Assembly: GCA_025738555.1 (NCBI GenBank) | Contig: JAOVFP010000021.1 | Coordinates: 1,612,001-1,676,000 of the forward strand | DNA: 64,000 bases | Source of the DNA: Cyathus striatus | Lineage: Eukaryota; Basidiomycota; Agaricomycetes; Agaricales; Nidulariaceae | Direction of reading: 5' to 3' | Part shown: piece after piece, positions 23,815 through 35,932 of the stretch | Position numbering within the stretch: position 1 is the first letter of the stretch | How the letters are laid out: the number at the start of each line of letters is the position of its first letter | Program-made: the position numbers and the translations under genes | The notes under the pieces: generated by a model | Seen by the model: the letters and a program-made list of their open reading frames with translations, nothing else | What the model was told of the DNA's origin: nothing | The model's database searches: none

Positions 23815-24599
23815 GTTTTTAACGGTACTGCACAGTACACTGCACGGTACTGTGCGGTACATCAAAAATTGTATGGTACTATTTACGGTACGCACGGTAC
23901 AATGTACGGTACATTTTTGGTTATGCATGGTACATTTCTCGTTATGCACGGTACATCATTGGAGCAATATTATTCCGTGATAACCGGAGTACTGAATCAA
24001 AATTATTGTACCATATATATTAACTGAGCAAGAAAATTCTGTAATTAATGGAGTACCATTTCAAAACCACTCTACATACTCTCCTATCTCCCCTTTGTCC
24101 GGCCCCCCGCCCGCCATTTCCTTCAACATTTTGCGTTGCTCAAAAGTTCCCACGCTTCTTCTCACCTTTGTCAATGTTGCATTGACATTCATCAATGCCA
24201 TCAAACTCACTTTCCTCAAGGCCGCCGCACATATTGATGGGTGATGTGTTGATGGGCACCCTTCCCCATCATCATGCTCAACAGTGAGCAAGTAATTTCG
24301 CATTATTTAGCTCAGTATTTAATATTTTCCCTTGAGTCTTTTTGTAATATATGTTATATATTTACTTTATACATTATGGTGTACCTTAGGTATTACAAGA
24401 AAGGGTAATCATATGAAAATGCGAAATAATTAATACTTTTATACAGTGAATCCTACAGTTATAATTTATGAAGCATATGTACTTTTGATTTGTTATAAAT
24501 TTAAGGGAAAGTCCAATGAATGCGCAATATGTGCGTGGGAAAACGAAAGCGGAGGGTGGGGAACAATGAATTGATGGAATGATGAAGCATGGGAAGCTA

Positions 24600-25357
24600 C
24601 TATCGCCAATCACATGTTCGGGTTGATCACTGGTTCGTGTTGTTACAGTGTGACCAGGTGTGACTATTGGTAAAATTCAAACTCCATTGATCGTGTTGAT
24701 GGCATTTGGCAGGTTCCTTAGTCGAGCTTCGCGTAGCCAAGCGGCTACTCATTACCAGTCAGGTTGTCAGTAACGAAGTACAATTACATTTAATAGCTAT
24801 GTACTGTAGGATTACATACATGGTAGTTTATGAAGAATATACATGAGTAAGGTACTTCACATGTCAAGTATTTAAAATATGCATTAATATGAACACATAA
24901 GTTATGAGGTTTGTAATTGCTGGAAGTATTAATCTGGATCATTGTACGCACGGCTCTTACTCCTGGGACTAGCCATAGGAGACACTGAGGACTGAAAGTA
25001 AACCCCATAACGAACGCGACGCAGTTCTTAAAGTGTTGTCAGCGTTAACATGCCAAGAACAATAAACGAGCAGCTGCTGCTCGCTTAACGCGACTTACAT
25101 GGGGCGTGTCCATCAATCAACCCGATCAAAACGATCAAAAAGTTCAGAATCCTCTATGCCGATATACGGCCAGCGTGACATCCTTCCAAAAACATACACT
25201 TGGATGTTGAGCAATTCTCCATAAAAAAAGTGATATTCGTGTATTACAGCATAGTTAGATGACAGATTTGAATTTTTGAAGCCAGATAAGCTCAATAAAA
25301 GTGAGATATTTGCCCAACACGAACCAGTGATCAACCCGAACATGTGATTGGCGATAG
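24600..25357. mobile_element. 758-bp TA-flanked MITE (copy 2, inverted relative to 10813-11567)
   Basis: Same termini (CTATCGCCAATCACATG) and TA flanks (24598-24599 and 25358-25359). Compared with copy 1 I see one extra CTG triplet (GCAGCTGCTGCTCG against GCAGCTGCTCG) and no other difference in the parts I compared. This implies very recent movement or gene conversion. Confidence 0.9.
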
Positions 25358-25392
25358 TATAAGCAGCAGTGAGCGGGGACTGAATATGATTA

Positions 25393-25545
25393 GCAGAAGC
25401 GTGGGAAACGATGGGCGGGAAGGTTGTCATGCAGAAAATTGATAAGCGGAGGCGTGGGAGACAATGAGCGGAGAGGCTGATATCAATTAAGCAACATAAT
25501 TGTTAAGTGGAAGCGTGGGAAACGATGGGCGGGAAGGTTGGCGTT
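25393..25545. repeat. Short minisatellite, about 55-60-bp unit
   Basis: Three imperfect units begin at about 25393, 25446 and 25507, each with GCGTGGGAAACGATGGGCGG or a near variant. A degenerate fourth lies left of the MITE at about 24533, so the MITE may have inserted into the array. Confidence 0.55.
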
Positions 25546-25757
25546 GATGAGCAACATACTTAATTGATAAGCATATTGAGCGGGAGGGCAGGTGAGAGTG
25601 AAGTACATACATATTTATTTATTGACATAAATTGAGTGCTGCACGGTACATCTTCAACACCGCACGGTACACGCACGGTACTTTACGGTACAGATTTTTG
25701 TGCACGGTATCTGCACGGTACATGATTTTTGATGTGGACGGTACTTACGCACGGTAC

Positions 25758-27105
25758 TATGGAAAGCCTAACGACCACGCTCAGACACATCAATTATAAT
25801 TGAGCTCCGGTGTCCGGCACCGCGGCTTCCCGGTTAGATTTTACAATCTAGGTTTCAGAATTTCACTTAAGCGAGAATGAGCGCCCACTAACCGAAGCGT
25901 GGTCGTCCGGTACTACTTATGTGTACTCAATCAATTATTTAGTTCATTACAGTAGAATAGAGATATATCTATAGGCTATATGAGCTCCGATATATGTAAA
26001 TGTGTACTAGAATGATATAAGCGATATACGTGACGCTCATATTAAGTGAATCAAATATTTGTCAATTACTTGCTATAAATGTCCTTCGACTCATGTCGAG
26101 TTATAAGAGTTTAGGCAGAGAGGTAGGAGCCTTAGTGAATTTATTCCATGCGTAGACCAGATACATTTTTATAGGCTATTATTTTACAGGGATTCTTTGC
26201 ATTACAAACTGCCATACTGATTTTTCAAAAAAAAAATCGTTGTATTTTGTATAAAAACAGAGTGGCAATGTCACACTTTTCGACTGCTTGAGACTGATGA
26301 CTTAAGGGATTGTCAAAGTTATCCGGTACTACGGTAAAAACCCAGTAGATAATCAAAGTACAAGATATTTAATTATACTTACGAAAACGTGAAAAAATGG
26401 CTGAGTAGTACAGACTATGGTACAACTGTTATATAAGTACTGTACATCATGAGTTCAAGAGTCCGCTACTTCCAGAGCCAGATTGGAGTAGCAAATGATA
26501 AGCAGTAGTAGGTCACTAGGCAGTGCAGCTTATAGCACTGTTGTATAAATATACATGTAGTAAAAAAGTAAGATAGACATAGTATGTACAAAATAATTAC
26601 AATCATGTACGTCTGTTAATGGTGGATTAATAATGTGAATTTGTAGTCGAATCAGATGCATGAAAGCATTTGCATACTCGCTCATCTTGCAGGCTTCTTT
26701 TAGTTAATATGATGGATAGTGTTACTAGGGGCCGCCTCACTGTGAATTTTGGAAAGCTTCCAATAATTATGCTCGCAAGAAAGCCTCACCGATCAGCGAA
26801 AAATGCTTGTCAGGCTGAGAAGGGGATGGCGCCGTGGTGGGTGGTTATATAAATCAATATAAGATAGGCTGCATTGGGTCAGGCAAGCTCATATAGGTAT
26901 ATTATTCTATTTTAACGGACTAAATAATTGATTGAGCACACAAAAGTAGTTACCGGACGACCACGCTTCAGTTAGTAAGGGCTCATTCTCGCTTAAGTGA
27001 AGTTCTGAAACCGAGATTGTAGGATCTAACCGGGAAGCCGCGGTGCCGGACACCGGAGCTCAATTATAATTGATGCATTTGAGCGTGGTCATTAGGCTTT
27101 CCATA
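25758..27105. mobile_element. 1.35-kb element with about 157-bp terminal inverted repeats
   Basis: 25758-25914 and 26949-27105 are inverted copies. Both run inward from TATGGAAAGCCTAA through CAATTATAATTGAGCTCCGG and CACTTAAGCGAGAATGAGC to GAAGCGTGGTCGTCCGG. CGGTAC flanks both sides (25752-25757 and 27106-27111), as a 6-bp duplication or a chance of inserting in GGTAC-rich repeat. The interior is AT-rich with no transposase motif. Superfamily unresolved. Confidence 0.75.
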
Positions 27106-27106
27106 C

Positions 27107-27790
27107 GGTACAGTATTGGGGCATTCCTTGACACACCCACTTTTAAAGTTGGATTTAATCATCCACAAAGTGGAAAACACCTATAAAAAGTTGATATAAA
27201 TACTCTAGAACATATTGGCATGCAAAATACAAAGTTTAAACGTAGGTATAGATGTAGAATGTAGCGTAGAAGTTGGATTAATGAGAGGACCACTTTTGGG
27301 TCGCAAACAGGACTTGACACGGTAGTGTCACATGTGTCACATTAGCTCACACCAGCTATTTTAAGTGGGATCAAGAGCGTGTGATTCGCATTTGTCACGC
27401 GCGGGACACACTTTTGCACGATTTATCTTTGTATCTTTTTTTGTCACTGCATTTATATGTCTATTGAGTTGTAATTTGGAGGAACGTTGCTTTATATATT
27501 CTATTTACTAACACAAATTTTTCAAAATGTAAGAATGACATAGAAGCTCTTAAAGTGGCAAATAAAAGGGGAAAAGCTTGCAATTTCTCCTGACTTTGCG
27601 GTAATCCTGCCTTAGCTTCCTCACCTTCTCTTATATACACTCCAAAATTTGTTTTCTATAACATAGTATGTATATTAGTACATATGCGAATTTTCAAAGC
27701 AATACAACAATAATACGAGGCTGGGGAATGAAATCTATGAAGGTGTGTCAAGGAGTGTCCATGTGTCAAGGAACACCCCAACACTGTACC
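27107..27790. mobile_element. 684-bp inverted-repeat element
   Basis: Left GGTACAGTATTGGGGCATTC and right AACACCCCAACACTGTACC are inverted repeats that continue with TTCCTTGACACA/TGTGTCAAGGAA. The CAGTRTTGGGG core resembles hAT-type ends. No 8-bp duplication is visible, perhaps because the left side abuts the preceding element. Confidence 0.6.
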
Positions 27791-28129
27791 ACATTAAATA
27801 AATACATGTCATTGCAATATATGAAACTTACAAATTTCTCCAAGTACATCTTAATTCGAATTTTTGCGTTTTAATTGATGAGAAATGTTATAATTATTAG
27901 TATCATGTGTGGTAAGCTCAATTGTACAGCAGCAATACCTAATTATATTATGAGTACACTACTATACTTAATTCATTGGGTATAAGAGGGTAAAGATGCA
28001 AGAAGAATCTTGATAACCCATACATTATACCCTCATTAACCAGTGTTATAGCATAATAAATAAGTATTTAATTGATTTTACATAGCTTATAGTTCGAGCA
28101 TAACCGCAACGTAAAACAAATTTCATTAA
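27791..28129. other. Gap without recognised gene
   Basis: AT-rich. Nothing recognised apart from the edge of the duplicated QTRT2-like unit. Confidence 0.35.
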
Positions 28130-29890
28130 GGAGATGGACAACATACGTCGCTGACATCTTCATGCTCAATCATCCATACTTCCACCCCACCTATAGCTCA
28201 CACCCAAATGCCCCATACATCTACTTCTCAACTCCCTTCTTCGGCAACTCCACCTTCACCTACCACTCCTTCAACGACACTTCCCGATCCACATCACCCT
28301 CAGCCGCCTCAAGCTCCCCAACATCCATAGTCTCCAGAGTACCCCTCACCAAGCTCGCATCCACCGTCAGCGCCGGTAACGGTGACTTCAATTGAGTTCT
28401 TCACTTCTGACGTCTCTTTCTCCTTCTCCTTCGCAAGTCGCACTTTCCCTCCCACAGATCAACCTCCTTCCAACTATTCCGTCTCTTCAAGAGGTACAGC
28501 GAGCGACTCGTTGTACATCTCTTCGAATGCTGAATCTCGATCTTCCATGTCTCAGTCCCATCATTTGTAAGAACCCCACACACGTCAGGGGAGAATGCAT
28601 CGAGCTGTGAGATTGTGTATCCGAGCAGTGAGTGTGCGCTCATCTCATGCGTGTGTAACCGATGGTGTATATACGCTCTCGTGAAACCAGCTTGGGCTCA
28701 AACAAGGAGCCTACTCACCCGTGACCGAAGGCTCGTTTACCCCATGGAAGACTCGTATATGACGCTGTGGAGCATAGGTTGTACAAGGGCAAGTTGGAAC
28801 GGTTGTAGAGAAGGAGGAAGAGAAGAAGAGAAGTCAAGCCTGTAGAAGGTGGAGTAGAGGTTATGACGTAGGTGGCTCTTCTTCCTCGACGCGCTGATGG
28901 GAGGAAGGGAAGGTGGGGGGAAGGTGAAATCTAAAGCTATGTACGCCGTTCCGTGCTGCTCCCTGAGCTCAGTGCGCATCGAAAACGTCGATTCCTACTT
29001 CTTTGATGAGGGATGAGGTGAAGCAACTCGTGCAGTGTTTCAGTGGATGCTGTCGCTGAAGGAGACGTCGTCTCCGGAAAGGGAGCGCGAGGGAGGGCTT
29101 GAGTACCACAAACTCGCGTGTTAGGGGACTGCAAAGCATATAGCGCCACGCGCATGGCTATGGGATCGAGCTCACATACGCTCGCTCTGTCATCTGAACA
29201 CACCGGCTCGTGGGTTGTAGAACACCTTTCCCGGGATCGCATAATGGTTCCGAGAATGTAGCTCATGCCAATGCCTGGCACCTGCAGCGGAAACAGCGAA
29301 GTTAGCCTGTGACTAGTCGCGACACTGACAAGTTCTACCTTTCCCTCTAGCCAGATCAACCTCCCTCCAAATATCCCTCGCTTCACTAAGTACTTAAGTA
29401 CAACGAATTTCTCTTCATATGTCTCTTCGAAGCGCTGGATATCGGTTTTCAAAGCCTCCATTGTCAACTACGTGTTGCCTTTGGTGAAAGACTCGCATAC
29501 GCCAGCGAAGAATCACATATATTACAGCGAATTCCTGCTATTCTCGTGCGTTTGCAGCCGCAGACGATGTATATATGCCCTCACGAGTCCCTAGTTTGTG
29601 CTCAGGCACAGGCATGGGGCGGAGGTGAAGAGGGAGAAGCCGTGTTGGTAGAAGGTAGAGTAGACGCTGTGATGGGTGGTTCTTCTAGATGTGTCGATAG
29701 GAGGGAGAGTAAGAGCAAGGATGGTGAAGTCCACGAGGCTGCGCCGTTCCCAGCTGTTTCTTGTACCCATTTCTCATCGAGCACTGGGCAGGTCAAGAAT
29801 AGGTTACAATCTTGAATCTGTTGAAATTCGAGAATCGACTCGTACCACTCGTACGCTAGCGAATCCCCCGAGCGTGATCGAGTCACACGA
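28130..29890 (-). pseudogene. QTRT2-like pseudogene, unit B (two partial copies in tandem)
   Basis: From right to left, a first partial copy has a degraded AYIHRL block (about 29580) and MEALKTDIQRFEETYEEKF (29461 leftward) with a charged tail. A second follows: PGIGMSYILGTIMRSRE, then ETLHELLHLI, GIDLFDAHW (about 28990), ALDFTFPPPSLPPIS (about 28950), AYIHHRLHTHEMSAHSLL (about 28670) and ETWKIEIQ plus a basic tail (28600-28400). The order matches QTRT2-like proteins, TGT-fold accessory subunits of the queuine-tRNA enzyme. Stops and frameshifts separate the blocks, so no product is expected. It is collinear with unit A (8140-9330). TGT-family identity rests on the LFDxxW, YIHHLLHTHEM and FEETYDE blocks. 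Confidence 0.6.
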
Positions 29891-30745
29891 GGTCAGGTCC
29901 TGTTCGGTCTTGGTTCGGTCATCCCTGGTCATCCTTCCTTCTTTCCAACCTCCTCAAGGCCACTTGTTCAGTCAAACATCAATTTTCATATAGTATTCGC
30001 CGTATATCCACCTCCAAAGTTACGCTGAACGATGGATGCGACCAATACAATGGTTTTGCTATTAGCGACTATAGATCGCTATAGATTGCTATAGATAGTC
30101 CTCAATTCACTCGAATCCACCCACGGACAGCATTGAAGGGTTTGATGTCAAGATCCTGTCTGTGGAACGATTATCGTAATCCTGAACACGACTGTGTGAT
30201 ATGAATCTCAACAGGAACTGGGCTATGGCTTCTAGGAATGCGCTGCACTGGTTGCTACTGTAGGTACGATCGTGCTCCTAACGGTTTCTACTCTTCACGT
30301 CTACTAATACCTCCTTTTCCAGTTCAAAACACCTGTCTGCTAGCGCGCTGGATCCCTTATTTCTTTTCTGAAGCACATTTTAGGCAAGTATTTGACGAAC
30401 CAGCCTAGCAAAGCAGTGCTACCTATGTAAAGAATCTGGTTATCCATTAGGTATGTACACCTACATATTATATTACATCTTTCCTTTTTCCTTTCAAGTC
30501 CCCTCTCTCAATTATGCTCCTTCGTTCTCGGATCGCGGTTGGAAACGGACATTGGTTGTATTTCTCGCTCTGATAGCCTCTTAGCGCTTGAATCGGCGCA
30601 TGTAACCGAATACGACAACTTTCAATGACAATGAGGACGAGACGACGGGCCGTGTTAAGTCTGTGTTAAGTTAAGGAGTGTCGTTGACTTCTATTTAGGG
30701 TACGCTATCCGCTTCCTTTTTTTCTTCTACCTAGCGAGTGGTCCT
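29890..30745. repeat. Duplicated segment, partner of 9280-10545
   Basis: Shares TGGAACGATTATCGTAATCC, TCCAGTTCAAAACACCTGTC and GGTACGCTATCCGCTTCC with the partner in the same order. The counterpart of the small three-exon frame starts at about 30224 and is broken by TAG at its first donor. An extra 60-70 bp lies near 30370-30440. Confidence 0.6.
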
Positions 30746-30758
30746 ACAATAGGGGAAT

Positions 30759-31547
30759 TCAAACATGGGCTCTTAGCGTTACGCTGCGGGACCCGTTACT
30801 GCGATGATCGTTACAAAAGTATCTTCCCACGTTACGGAGCACAAGGGCGGGCAGGGCTTCTGAGGGCTTGTGATTTAACAGCTCATATGTCACACACAAA
30901 GTTGTTAAAGCATTATAATAGCAGGATAACGTACCCAAAGCGTACCGATATGCGGTGAGTCGTATTAATAGATACATATCATAATTAACGCGCAAAGATT
31001 TTACCCATCCTACATATCCGTTTTCTCGCATTATTGTACTCGACAAACATCACTGACTCTTGCATCAGGCTTGCAATATGTATTATAACTATGGGCAATA
31101 CAAAGTACTTATGGACAGCGTCACGGATGGCTGTCACCAGGAAGCGCTTGTCTGAAAGAAGACACTCCACGTCCATGCGAAAATATCTGAATACGGAACT
31201 GAGATATCCCCGCGTGAGTTGCGGAAATTTGAAGGCTGTAAGACAGAGCTCTCGATTAGCGATATGGAGACTATGCTGACAACATTTCTACCGTTTGACT
31301 CTTAAGCTTTGACGTAGACGTTGATTTGAGACTTGAGGGCTGGTTTGAACTTGGCCTTGTTTTCTGGAGCCAATGTCAGCGACGGAAGTTGTAGGTTCAA
31401 CCGACCCCCGAATGTAAGTATGTACCGACTCAGGAATTGTATTAAATCTCGCCCGAAGGCCATGGCTCCGCTTACAGCTTTATAGGTCATCTGCAACCCC
31501 ATACTCCGGATTAGCGCAAGATTGCCGACGTCACTACAGCTCTCCAC
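30759..31547 (-). other. Two unassigned open frames upstream of the transporter
   Basis: Frames at 31547-31302 (ending KPALKSQINVYVKA; hydrophobic centre AFGRDLIQFLSRYILTF) and 31046-30759 are open on the minus strand. The first could be the 3' part of a divergent gene whose start lies about 200 bp from the transporter ATG. No family recognised. Confidence 0.25.
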
Positions 31548-33648
31548 GGCTTTGCGTCTATACTAGGCTCCGACACCCTCGCTGCAGCAGTTTCACCAAG
31601 ATCTGGGGTGTTTGGGGTGTCCTATACAACTTTTAGGGTATGGGAGTATCGAAGGTTGATCGGTCTACGGTCTTCCTGTTCCGTACTTAAAACTAGAACC
31701 ATTTCTCAAAAATCGGTGCCCGCCTTCTTTCCCCCTCCACCCGACCGTATCACGATGTCGTCTGAGGAAATTTCCAACGAAAAAGCTGTCGTCAACGAAG
31801 AGAGGCAAGAAGTTAAACGCGTAGATCTTGCTAATAATGTTCAGGCAAAGTAAAGACTACCCTACCCCTTATTTAGTGCCCACCTCACCAGACCTTGTGA
31901 ATAGGATCCAAAATCCATTATACGGCATCCCAAGGAAAGAGCTTCTAGCTCAAGTGCGAGAGTTCACAAAGGAGAGGGGGCTGGAGGATAAGACGGCTCT
32001 TTTCGAAAAAGCCGCATTGCTTGCCCAGTCTCCCAAGAAATTTGAGGATATCCCCGAGCTTGACAACGATGATAGAGAGGTGCTCCGTCGCGAGATTACC
32101 CGTTCGTAGTCTTCTTTACGAGAGATAGCTAATACTTATCATCTTAATGCTTCAGATAAGTGGTCACAACCAAAGTCTCTCTATCTGACTGTCACGATCT
32201 GCAGTTTAGCTGCAGCTGTCCAGTTGGTTGCCAGTATGATTGTTATTATATTTTTACTGATAACGTTCTCAGAGGATGGGATCAGACTGGTTCAAACGGT
32301 GCAAATCTTTCTTTCCCTGCGGAATTCGGCATTCTAGACACGGTAGGGAGCCCAAATGCAGCAAGGAACCAGTGGATTGTTGGGATGATTAATTCCGGGT
32401 ACATTTTCCACCTCAAGTGTTTCATTACGGTGTTGAGTTAGCTTCTAGTCCTTACATTGCCTGTTGTCTACTTGGTTGCTGGTTGACAGATCCATTGAAC
32501 CACTATCTCGGACGTCGCGGAACATTGTTCTTTTGTGGTCTCTTCTGTATTGTCAGTGTTATTGGACAAGGGTTGGCTCAAACGTGGCCACAGCTTTTTG
32601 TATGCATTTATTCTCCTGCTCAAAAGTAATGTTCACTGAATATCGAACATATACAGGTGTGCCGTTTACTTCTTGGCCTAGGAATGGGTCCAAAGGCTAC
32701 GACTTCTCCTGTTTTTGCTGCCGAAAATGTACCTGCTAGTATTAGAGGCGGACTTGTCATGTCGTGGCAGCTGTGGGTCGGTACCTGATTTGCTACCCAA
32801 TGACGGGCATGTTCTAACCTGGATTATAATCAGACTGCATTTGGTATCTTCCTCGGTTTCTGCGCAAACTTAGCTTTATATCAGGCTGGGACCATCGCAT
32901 GGCGTCTTCAAATCGCTTCTGCATTCTTACCAGCTGTTCCGTTGACGATCGGAATTTATTTCTGTCCTGGTGCGAAGCAATGATAACTCTCGTAGACGGC
33001 TACTAATATACATTACTAGAATCCCCTCGTTGGTACATGAAGAAGGGACGATATCTCGATGCATTCAAGTCGTTCTGTCGCCTTCGCAATAGTGAACTTC
33101 AAGCTGCGCGCGACATGTACTATGTTCATTGCCAGTTGGTTGAAGAATTCGCTGTGATAAAGGGATCGTCTTATTTCTCTCGACTTACTGAGCTGTTCAC
33201 AATTCCCCGCATTCGTCGTGCAACTTTGGCCAGTTGGGTAGTCATGATTGCACAACAGATGTGCGGTATCAACATCATTGCCTTCTATTCGTCGTCCATT
33301 TTTTCGCAAGCTGGATATTCTACTCGTGATGCGTTACTTGCATCTTGGGGATTCGGACTGGTCAACTGGCTCTTTGCATTCCCTGCTGTTTGGGTAAATC
33401 TTTAGTTGGTATACATATAACAAAGGAAATACTCACTGTCACTACAGACTATCGATACTTTCGGTCGACGAAACTTACTGCTATTCACATTTCCGAATAT
33501 GGCATGGACGCTACTGGCTGCTGGGTTTTGTTTTTTCATACCGTCGGACAATGGAGCTCGTATTCCTCTGGTTGCCTTGTTTATATTCCTGTTCGCAGGT
33601 AAGGGTTTCTATTATGTGTAATTAACTCATACTTTTGCTAATGACTAA

Positions 33649-33747
<99 letters not shown>

Positions 33748-34060
33748 TGAACGCGTTGCTATTTCCGCTGAATCTCTTCTGAAGGTCGTGGGCCGTTGCC
33801 ACTTGCCTAGGTTGGGCTGCAGTTCTGTCATTGACGTTTCCGCGCATGATAGGAGCATTTACAATCGTCGGAGGTGATACAATTTTTTTTCGAAAAGCTT
33901 GCAATCTAACTATATATGTCGCAGCATTTGGCTTTTATGCAGGCTTGAACGTCTTGGCTTTGGTAATGATTTTCTTCCTTGTGCCAGGTTAGACAACGAT
34001 GCCTTTCTCATATGCAGTAAACGAAACTCATCATCTTTCACAGAAACCAAACAGCGGACG

Positions 34061-35133
34061 CTAAGGCTCCAACCCTATACTATCCCTATATGCCCAGGGG
34101 AGTATTTATAGGGATAGGGTTAATATAGTATACTTATAGTATATAGAGGGTTATAGGGTAAATTGTATAGGGTTACTAAAAGTACTACAATTTATCTGAT
34201 AGACATTGACTACCATGTTTCTCAACTGGTTTGGGCTTCAGTACTAGCTCAAAAATCTCACTCCTAATCCACAGCTTTATTAGCAATGCCTCACATATTG
34301 TCTCAGCATGCAGAGAGCTTCAAAGATCTGTACAAATCCTCTGTGACTTCAAGAATGTACATTCAACAGAAACACTTGTTGCAGGAATGGCTAGAATGTT
34401 GTGAGCCATCCTGGCCAGAACCAGGAATGAGGCCTTGTGAATCTATAAGAAGAAAAGCCATTTGAGCTAAGTGAGGCAGTAAGAATTGGAGTATCAATGA
34501 ACATACCTTCCACCATAAGAGTGGGTCCTGCATCATGCCTCTACTACCTTCAAAAGTGAAATACCTCCACAGCTCATCATCAAGTTGTTGGTGTAGTGTT
34601 AGAGCAGAAGCTGTGGGGATGTCAAAATCAAAATCACAGAGACTTGCTAGGCTATTTGAGACTGAAATACTGATACCTTCATTGGATGGTATAAGTACTT
34701 GCAATGATGAATGATACAGCAGGACTTGTATATGTAGAACCCCATTGTCCTTGTTGTGCAGGTCCATAGCTAGCACAATTGAGTGGATCTCAGCAGTCCA
34801 AGTCAAATCAATACAAAAATTTAAAGCTAGACTTACACATTGATTACAATTGAATGACAGTAATCAACACTGAACATGAAGTAACACCTTTTTTGAATGG
34901 TGTGACTTACTGTGATAAGAAATCAGTCTTGTATTATATTCAGCTCATGGGTTTGGCTCTGAGAGCTCACTTAACTCTGAAATAATCTGATATTTGGAAA
35001 CACTATAAGATACCCTATACACTATAACATATACTATATAGATAGGGTAGGATTTTGTGAATAGGGATAGGGATAGGGATAGGGTAAATACCCTATATAT
35101 AGGGTATTGTATAGTATAGTGTTGGAGCCTTAG
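34061..35133. mobile_element. 1.07-kb hAT-like non-autonomous element in the transporter's last exon
   Basis: Ends CTAAGGCTCCAAC...GTTGGAGCCTTAG are perfect inverted repeats. CGGACG flanks both sides (34055-34060 and 35134-35139). The duplication can be read as 8 bp, CGGACGCT, if the left CT belongs to the target, which is the hAT length. Subterminal regions hold many copies of TAGGGATAGGGT and its complement (34071-34170 and 35010-35120). A minus-strand remnant of a hAT dimerisation region lies inside. Confidence 0.8.
34363..34806 (-). pseudogene. hAT transposase C-terminal (dimerisation) remnant
   Basis: The frame contains DELWRYFTFEG, then DPLLWWKV, then LLPHLAQMAF. This matches the order ELxxYL...DPLxWW...PxLxxMA of the hAT family dimerisation domain. 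The usual SIPxSSxxxERxFS block is replaced by unrelated sequence after LIDSQ. Upstream transposase domains are absent, so this is a relic within the element at 34061-35133. Confidence 0.5.
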
Positions 35134-35325
35134 CGGACGCTTGAGGAGCTCGACTATGTATTCGCTGTACCAACATCCAAGCACGTCTCCTATCAAGCCA
35201 CAGTATTCTTGCCATACTGGATTCGTAAATGGGTATTCTTCGATCGGAAAGCTCAACTGAAACCTCTGTATAACTTCGATGAAGTGGAATCGATTACAGT
35301 GTTCGAAAAAGGTGCCGGACATTAA

Positions 35326-35932
35326 TGTATTCTCCTCGTGACTGCATACAACTTTTCTTGTATCAATAATTGCTTGTGTTTTATCTACCTTAATTTTATT
35401 CATGATAATTATTGTGATTGCGAGTGTGATGAGCGTGTATGGTACATTGGAGCTTAATGTGCCACTTTTTATTTCTTTCATAGCTGTAGTAAAGACCAGA
35501 GTGAAGTTACAGTTATGTAAGCTTTTGAAGTTCGTTCGGCTATCCACATAATAAGGTCTATTTGCAATTGATTTGCAACCACGTTTCAGCCGCCAGCGAA
35601 CTTTGACTGACCGAGATTTGGCACACCTTCAGCCATCATTTATTGGAGCGTGCCAAACAAGTGCCGCGGCATCATGCAAAACCAACACTGACAGTGAACA
35701 CAACTTGAACATTCAACATAGCCATTTAAAGGCGTTGCCATGTCTTGACCAATTACACCTGCGGCTAAAATGATGAAAAGGTTTCTTGTCTATTTACTAT
35801 CGGCCACTGGTAGCGTCCAAATGTAGTCAAATGCCACGAGAAGATGGCATGAATTCAAACTGGCAAGCACTGCCTGCTGGCTGGAAGCAGAATGCCAGAA
35901 AGCAATGCAACATAAGGGGAGTTCAAAATTGA
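35326..35932. other. Gap without recognised gene
   Basis: 3' flank of the transporter. No repeat or gene recognised. Confidence 0.4.

Larger units (their letters stand above)
23815..25757. repeat. GGTAC-rich repeat region (CACGGTAC motif) with nested insert
   Basis: CACGGTAC or a close variant recurs about ten times at 23820-23965 and again at 25630-25757, in the same orientation. Between the two clusters lie the 758-bp MITE (24600-25357) and a short minisatellite. Paired subterminal motif clusters suggest the two ends of one non-autonomous element of about 1.9 kb, but no inverted termini or target duplication were defined. A minus-strand frame at 24303-24061 (VRRSVGTFEQRKMLKEM) may be a decayed coding piece. 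Confidence 0.45.

Noticed and set aside
25393..25545. Possible CRISPR-like repeat because of three spaced units
   Set aside because: Units are contiguous, imperfect and vary in spacing (53 and 61 bp), as in a minisatellite.
29546..29993. Plus-strand frames over QTRT2-like unit B
   Set aside because: They are opposite-strand shadows of the degraded minus-strand QTRT2-like blocks.
35050..35100. TAGGGA-type tandem repeats that look telomere-like
   Set aside because: They lie within the inverted-repeat element at 34061-35133, occur on both sides and are irregular, so they are subterminal repeats and not an interstitial telomere.
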